A DNA stretch of 64,000 bases, taken from contig JBITNC010000001.1 in the NCBI GenBank assembly GCA_050084985.1, forward strand, positions 105,090,001 through 105,154,000, written 5' to 3'. Below the pieces are notes generated by a model. That model had not been told where the DNA came from and did no database searches. It worked only from the letters and a program-made list of their open reading frames with translations. Below, piece by piece: positions 57,603-64,000 of this stretch (positions are counted from its first letter, which is position 1; each line of letters begins with the position of its first letter). This DNA is from Nageia nagi (lineage: Eukaryota; Pinophyta). Position numbers and translations under genes: made by a program.

Positions 57603-60600
57603 TATTGCATTATGAAAAGACATGTTGTAGTACCAAAATACTTGACACATAATACATGATGAGGACAAGAAAAAATGATGATGATAAGATGTTTTATGAT
57701 TTATAAAGTGAGATAAAGTAATGACTCTTTCTTAATTTAAAGATATTATAAAAGAAAAAAAATGTGATGAGGGGTGTATGATTATTTTTTAACATGACTA
57801 ATATAGGATGCCCATTTCATGAAATAAAATAAATTTTTGATTTTTACACTTGAATGAATTGAATTATCTTTGGAGTTTGATTATAATGGATGATTCCTAA
57901 TCATGTAAATATAATTTACCTTTACCCTAATTTGGTGTACATGATGCCACCTCAATTGTGCAAGTGTCAAGTAACTATATAATCATAATTAAGAAAGCAA
58001 AAGAGAAAGAACTATAGAAAGAATAAAATAGAAGAATAATTTTGTTGACTAATCAATCATAGGTATGTAGCCTCATGAGTTACCACCAAGTAATCATAAA
58101 ACAATGAGTAGGTGTTACAATAGATAAAATGAGAACATAAATGAAGAAGAAAGTGTCTACTTTTTCCCTAGCTAGTATAATAGAGTTATGATTATCTTGT
58201 GTAGGTATGATGAATAATCATATTTTATTGAATAGGTATGTAAGTATTGGTTATGATGAAAATAATGAAATCAAAATATGTACCCATTCAATTATCAAAA
58301 TTGGTATAATAAAGTACAAAAAGGATAACAATCAGATAATTGAAAGAATACAGAAAGAAAAAATGATGAAAAATAGAAAATTATCAATGTAGATAGGAGC
58401 AACTTGTATCAAGAAAAACCATTCAAATGGATAATGGAAAAATAAAAAATGATCCCAAATGGCCATGTAAAGAGAAATCATAGGTTATATGCCATCTTAA
58501 GTAACCTAGACTTGATAAAATCACAAAAACCTAGATGCCATCTTGAGTAACCTAGACTTGATAAAATTACAAAAAAACTATCTTACCAAGCCTAAGCCAT
58601 GAAGTTGGTAAAGGACCAAAAATGATAAGAGTGAGGAAAGGGAGGAAAATAATATAATAAATAACAAAGGATAAAAAGATAAAAACCATATGTATAACAT
58701 AAAAAACACATGATATGGCAATAAAACCATCTAGACAACTCCAAATAAAAAATGTTTACAAGTTTCAAAACCACATGGTAGGGTTTAAAAATTTTTCATA
58801 TGGTCAATGAAATAAAACAACTAAAATGGGGGAATATTATCATTTTTTTAGTATAATATGGCCCCACATATTTCTAATAATGAAGTGAGAATGCCTCTAA
58901 CTAACATTAAGTGCTTCCAAATTGTTGACACATGGTCAAATAAAAATGATGGACCTTGGAGGTCCTAGCAATGGAGGGAGTGTAGGATAGGTTGGTGGTC
59001 ACTTGCCTAACTTTATGACTTTTGGGATAAAATGAACCTTAGGAGTGTTCTTTTTAATGAAATGGAATCATACCAAGATAGGCTAAATGAATGAAATAAT
59101 TAATGAATAGGTTACTTCAAGAAATGCTTCTAATTTTCATTCCAATGAGAAAAATGACAAGTAGCAACAAAGAATTGGTTGTTGGTGTTTCCTTATTTTT
59201 GGAGTTATCCTTCATAATAAATTGAGATTCATGCATCCATTTCTTAAGAAAACACCTTCATTGCATTCATCATTCCATGCAGATGGAATGCAAATAGATC
59301 AGGTGGAGTTGAATTTATAGGCACATTGGGTGGAAAGGGACATGTGGCGATGATCTAGCTAATGTAGCCCTAGATTTGATGATCAAAATTGAGTCAACTA
59401 TATAGCTTGGTCAATGCGAGTAGGGTTTGTAATCAAGGAGACTAAGGATAAAAATTATCACTTTGAGTATTACCCTAAATTGATGCAATTACACAAATTC
59501 CTTTTATAATACCAAGGTAAAAATCTAATATGATGCAATAACATAGATCCTTTTGATCATACCAAAGTAGAAGTCTAATTCAATGTGATAAAGGAAATTA
59601 TTATGTTAGTTAAAATTCATCATTTTTTGCTCTAATTTTGGAAATAAGGATCCTTTGGGGTTCCAAACCATGATGAGAACTAACTTCCACTTTTTAGTGT
59701 CTATAATGAACACTTGGCTTCGAAAATAGAATTTTGATGCTCATCATTCAATGGTTGAGTAGGATCAAATTCCACTCATGTTGAGGGTAGGTGCTTGCAA
59801 TCAAAAATAAAGGATGTCATTCAAAGGTTTCATAGAAATCAATTTCCATGTCAATGTTGAGAATATGTGCTTGCCTCTAAGGTGAAAGATACTACATAAT
59901 GGTCCAAAACACTTTTTGTGATGAAAAAACATGTGATCTTAACAAATCGCTATTTTTGTATTTTTTATTATTTAATTTTTTTGTATTTTTTATTTATTAA
60001 AGGAAATAACAAATTTTTCTTAAATATCTAACTCAAGGAAAAAAGTGTAAAAAATATTGATCAAAAATTGGGTGGTAATAAATTGTACTCCTCATTAGGT
60101 CCCATCATTCTACCAAAGTTGTAAGGAAGAATTTATCTTTATGAATGGGATATATATAGCTTATGTCATAAAATCCTATCCTCCCCAACCAAAGCCACTA
60201 ATCCTTTGTTATATGATCCCTAATCATGCGATTAAATGGCCTAAACCCACCTCAAGGATATATTATCCTATACGATCTCCTTTGTAAATACAAATAAAAA
60301 TATCATATAAATAAATGTATCTATACTATCTATCTATGCTCCTACATGCAAACCAAAAAATAACAAAAAATAATACAATAAAAAAAATAAAAAATAATGA
60401 TAATAAAAATCCTTGCTTTAGTATTTTCATCCTTGTGTGTGTTTGATTTTATCTTAAGTTTTGTATATAACCTAATTTAAGTTAATTTATGTTAGATATT
60501 AAATTTAATTTTATGTTTTTGAGTTTTTATGTGTATATATATAGTTTGTAGTGTAATTATGTTTTTATATGTCAGCACTTTGTGTTCATATTTTTCCTAG

Positions 60601-61140
60601 CTAAATTTGAGTTAAGTGCATTTTCTAGCTTTTTTTTGTAAATAAACTTGTATTTTTGTGTGTAGTTCTAGCAAGCACCTAAGTCCTAAGTCAATTTAAA
60701 AAAAATCATCCTTACTATACAAAAATTGTACCTACATTCTAAAACCATCCATACTCGTACAAAAGATTTTTCTAGGTTCATGCATATCCTAACTACATAG
60801 ATTTTTATACCTTTGCATGCATGACAAAAAATATTCTTGTACGAGAGACTTTTTCCATTCGTATGAAGTATGGATTTGTACAATTTCCTACCCTAGACTA
60901 AAAATTACAAAAATACATAAAAAGCCCAAAAAGTAACAATTCATTGATTAATTAATTTTATATTAATTTTATCAATTGATTAATAATTCAAATTCATATT
61001 CAAGTCAACCTCAAACCACTAAAGAGAATTCACTAAGGAAGATCCTATCCTCTAGCCAAATTCACTTATATAAGCCCAAGGTATATGCACAACCCCGCCA
61101 CTATCAACCGTACAATCCACCACCATCTTGCCACTTGTCT
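57603..61140. other. AT-rich sequence without recognisable genes
   Basis: About 3.5 kb without a readable protein on either strand. By position it would be the 3' non-coding part of the element whose LTR edge is at 57588. It holds a 46-bp-offset duplication (58491-58580), a loose duplication around ATGCAATAACATAGATCC (59480-59590) and A/T-rich low complexity. Short open frames at 58207-58392 and 60686-60883 have no family likeness. Confidence 0.5.
58489..58580. repeat. two-copy tandem repeat, 46-bp offset
   Basis: GCCATCTT-AGTAACCTAGACTTGATAAAAT occurs at 58491 and 58537 with two or three differences. Confidence 0.9.
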
Positions 61141-61250
61141 ATATATGCCCAAAATTTATGAGGATATATGCCCAAGGTATATTTTGATATACATCCATGG
61201 TATATTGTTTGAAATATACAAAATTTAAAACTTTTTCTACATGTTGTTTT

Positions 61251-61320
61251 TGACTCAATGGTATACTAGTTAACACATTGCATCCAAAAAATGGTGACTC
61301 ATGTTCAAATCTCACTTAGA
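61251..61320 (+). other. tRNA-like segment, copy 1 (SINE-head-like)
   Basis: GACTCAATGGTATACTAGTTAAC resembles a 5' half of a tRNA with an A-box (TGGTATACTAGTTAACAC). ATGTTCAAATCTC, 42 bases on, resembles a B-box (GGTTCGAATCC). Acceptor ends do not pair, so it is not a working tRNA gene. It may be the head of a tRNA-derived SINE or an old tRNA pseudogene. Confidence 0.55.
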
Positions 61321-61501
61321 ACTTTTGCATCAACACTTAGAAATTTTTGGGTCCATTCTTTTGCATATTTTAAACCTAATATATGCCTTGAATTTATGTA
61401 TTAAATTGATATATGCCTAGAATTTATGCATTCAATATATATATGCCCATGGTATATTATTTAGAATATACAAAATTTAAAACTTTATATACATGTTATT
61501 T

Positions 61502-61575
61502 CCGACTCAATGGTATAGTGGTTAACACATTACATCCAAAAAATGATGACTCATATTTTAATCTCATCTAGGCCT
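61502..61575 (+). other. tRNA-like segment, copy 2
   Basis: ACTCAATGGTATAGTGGTTAAC has a better A-box (TGGTATAGTGGTTAACAC) than copy 1, but the B-box is decayed (ATATTTTAATCTC). It came with the 253-bp duplication. Confidence 0.55.
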
Positions 61576-61935
61576 TTTACACCAACACTTAGAAAGTTTT
61601 GGGTCCATTTTTTGCATGTTTTTAACCTAATATACACCCCAAATTTATGTATTAAATTGATATCTGCCCAAAATTTATACATTCAAGTGATATACACCCA
61701 ACATATATGCATTTAATTGATATAAACATAAAATATATGCATAAATACGATATACATCCAAAAATATATCTACCACCATCATCACATCATTGCTTTGCCT
61801 TCTCATCTCTGCCTACTCTGCTCACTTGTAAATATACTATGGGCATATATAGGCAAATTTGCTAGAGTATTGAATCTTATACCAATGTCTCATCAATTTT
61901 TGAATTGAACTATATTGGTTTCCTTTTATTGCATC

Positions 61936-62072
61936 CATTTAAAACTCAACTAGAGCAACTAAAGAGCGCTATTGTCATAGTCATTTAAGACTCAACCCAT
62001 AGCGACTAAAGAGGGCTATTATAATAGACATTTAAGACTCAAACCAAAGAGACTAAAGAGGTGTATATTATC
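61936..62072. repeat. three-copy tandem repeat, 46-47 bp unit
   Basis: CATTTAAGACTCAA starts units at 61936, 61982 and 62029, each followed by GCGACTAAAGAGGGCTAT-like sequence. Confidence 0.9.
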
Positions 62073-63100
62073 AAATTGACCTTCATGGTTAAGAGGGTTG
62101 CAATGATTCCAAAATGTGCACAAAATGGATTTTCTTAAAAGGCCTCAAGGACTTGCAAGGAAAAGCAAATGTCATATGCCAAACTATGTAGCCTACATTA
62201 GCATGCTTCCAACATGAAGCTAGCCATCAAAGACCAAATTGAAAATAATTTCCCATCAAATATCATGATGTAAATACCCTAGTATCCATGTATACAAGAT
62301 CTAAACTAACACAAGCATAATGCTCATAAATTATTTGATAAGATGAAATAAATGTAGAATAGTCCATGGACTATGCTAATCACAAGAGTACAAAATTAAT
62401 TATTTGAAAAGGCTTAAAGACTTTTTAGCAGATATAATTCTCAAATGGTAATTTAAACTAGGCAACATTTGCAAGCATTCATTCAAAATGTGCCATTAGG
62501 GAACTCTAAATGAAGGAATATACAGCCATCAAAAACATAGTGAAAAATGGTTTTACATAAAAAATTATGGTTGTGAATTATTCAATATTTATGTGAAAAT
62601 GAGGGAGAATACACAAGGCAAGGAAATTATTTGACAAGATACTTGATGAACCAAAACTTTTATGAGCTACAAAAAATTGAAATTTTCAAAAGATAATAAA
62701 TAATAATTTTTTGTAGCATGATTTTCCTTCATTGCTCACCCAAATTCCTTGCTAGAAGAAGCATTGAAAACTAGACACAAAGGTCTAAAACTATATGGAT
62801 CATTTTTTCATTGCAAAGTTTAGATCAACTACAATTCTTTTTCAAAATTGGGCTACAAAGTGTTTGAAAAAACATCTAGAAACCTAAGTAATGACACCTT
62901 GAAAATGGCTAAGACATCAATCCTTTACAAAATTTAAGAAATGATGCACCAAAGTCATGTGGATGATTAAACTTCCTTATGTTCATTATTTATCTCAAAC
63001 TTAACTTCAAAAATTAAGAAAAATAAGTATTTGGATGAAAATGGCATACAAAAAGGAATAAGAACATTGAGAAATGTTATCATTAATGAGGTTAGGAACT
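62073..63100. other. AT-rich sequence without recognisable genes
   Basis: No coding signature on either strand and no LTR edge seen. Words such as AAGGCCTCAAGGACTT and AAGGCTTAAAGACTTTT (62139, 62409) hint at an old, loose repeat. Confidence 0.45.
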
Positions 63101-63109
63101 TGATCATTA

Positions 63110-63540
63110 ATTGACCATAACTTTCACATTTGAACTCTATTTTCAATGTCCTTTGAACCATTGGAAAGGTGAAAAGTTAGCTACAACCTCATACATGTTT
63201 CTAGATCAAATTTCTTGATAAAAATAAAAAATTAAATAAATAGCCTTAGGGGATTGAAAAATGAGGTCACTGATAATGCAAGGTGTTGATTGTTAAATGG
63301 TCATATTTCTCATATCAAAACTCCATTTTTAATGCCATCATATATGTAAAAAGGGAAGGATATTTCCTATGATTACAATAATATTTTTGTGATCTATTAT
63401 GCTATCAAAAGATAGAAAATCATGATGAATGGTCTGATTGCACAAATGGGAATTAAGAAGTTATAACCATAAAATGGGAATAACTTTCATATTCACACTC
63501 CATTTTTCATGTCATTTGAAATGTTAGGATATATTCGACA
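63110..63540. repeat. three degenerate copies of a unit of about 180 bp
   Basis: A core like CATAACTTTCACATTTGAACTC followed by ATTTTCAATGTC occurs at about 63114, 63298 and 63478. Cores of this kind are common in the 3' part or LTR of plant gypsy elements, so this may mark an element that leaves the window on the right. Confidence 0.65.
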
Positions 63541-64000
63541 AAAAAAATATAAAACTTGAGTTCCAAGATACTGATGTATGAGAAAATTTCCTTCTTTCAT
63601 CCTTGAAGCTGACAAAGCTATGAAACATGAAAATGGGGTTATTCTACTAGTTTCATTTTGATTTTTATATGAATATCTAATTTACTCCTCTAATTTACAT
63701 GAAGGTATCTAAAGGAGAACTACATAAATCAATGTGAGTTCATAAGATTTGGGCTAGAAAGGAGACCTACCATAGGTGAAATATCTTTAAAAGGAACAAC
63801 TAAAGTACCTATATCCAATGGATATAGTTCAAGAAAAGAGATAATTATCTTTGATTTGATTATGCAAATTATAATAGAATAATAAAGAATTTCTAAGCAT
63901 CAAATAATTATGGAAATGATAGCACATTATTGTAATCTAGAAAAAAGGACTTAGACTATTTTTCAAGTCTTATTTTTTAGATTTGGAATTTTTTTGGGTC
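63541..64000. other. AT-rich sequence, nothing recognised
   Basis: No gene, repeat edge or structured motif could be supported in the last 460 bases. Confidence 0.4.

Larger units (their letters stand above)
61180..61720. repeat. two-copy tandem repeat of about 253 bp with tRNA-like segments
   Basis: TATATGCCCA-GGTATATT, AATATACAAAATTTAAAACT, the tRNA-like part, and TTTGGGTCCATT all recur in order at an offset of 252-253 bp (for example 61259 and 61511). The ends are rich in TATATGCCCA-type words that continue to about 61760. Confidence 0.85.

Noticed and set aside
61251-61575. Working tRNA genes
   Set aside because: Acceptor stems do not pair, the anticodon arm is not formed, and one B-box is decayed. 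Kept only as tRNA-like segments.

Overview
The window is intergenic DNA of a large, repeat-rich plant genome, most likely a seed plant. It is AT-rich. It holds plant-type LTR retrotransposons (Tat-like Ty3/gypsy, a chromovirus-like Ty3/gypsy, two Ty1/copia elements), an En/Spm (CACTA) DNA transposon with TNP2 transposase remains, and no convincing host gene, tRNA or rRNA gene. Nothing here fixes the species; the nesting depth and decay would suit a conifer-like genome, but that is inference.

Left part (1-28739): a broken minus-strand Tat-lineage element. It runs from its 5' LTR (outer end at 28739) through gag-protease, G-patch linker, RT, RNase H, a second RNase H, integrase and an extra 3' ORF, and leaves the window at the left edge before its 3' LTR. 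Two younger elements split it. One is a minus-strand SIRE-like Ty1/copia element (12922-22396) with 2.06 kb LTRs and the 5-bp duplication GAAGC. The other is a very young plus-strand non-autonomous element (1857-8481) with 950-bp LTRs differing at about eight positions, the 5-bp duplication CAAAT, a gag gene only, and three minisatellite arrays before its polypurine tract. This is a TR-GAG-type layout. Removing each insertion restores the Tat order of domains.

Middle (28740-35702): remains of a plus-strand CACTA transposase and the CACTA right end at 32754. The Tat element sits inside this CACTA transposon, whose left end is off the window. Beyond it lies a minus-strand gypsy gag remnant and, at 36003-36245, a hydrophobic exon-like fragment.

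Right-middle (37.8-51.5 kb): an old plus-strand gag gene related to that of the young gag-only element. It is split by a chromovirus-like element (38820-about 45139, itself carrying a nested solo LTR) and interrupted downstream by a Ty1/copia element (46142-51503, duplication AGATA).

Right part (51.5-64 kb): very AT-rich, decayed sequence with two minus-strand LTR edges (55142, 57588), a possible gag fragment, tandem repeats with periods of about 290, 253, 180, 53 and 46 bp, and a pair of tRNA-like (SINE-head-like) segments.

The points most worth following up are the duplicated-domain extra ORF of the Tat element (610-1830), the young gag-only element with its GC-rich palindromes and satellite-like arrays, and an older gag relative in the same window that reads through the young element's stop codon.
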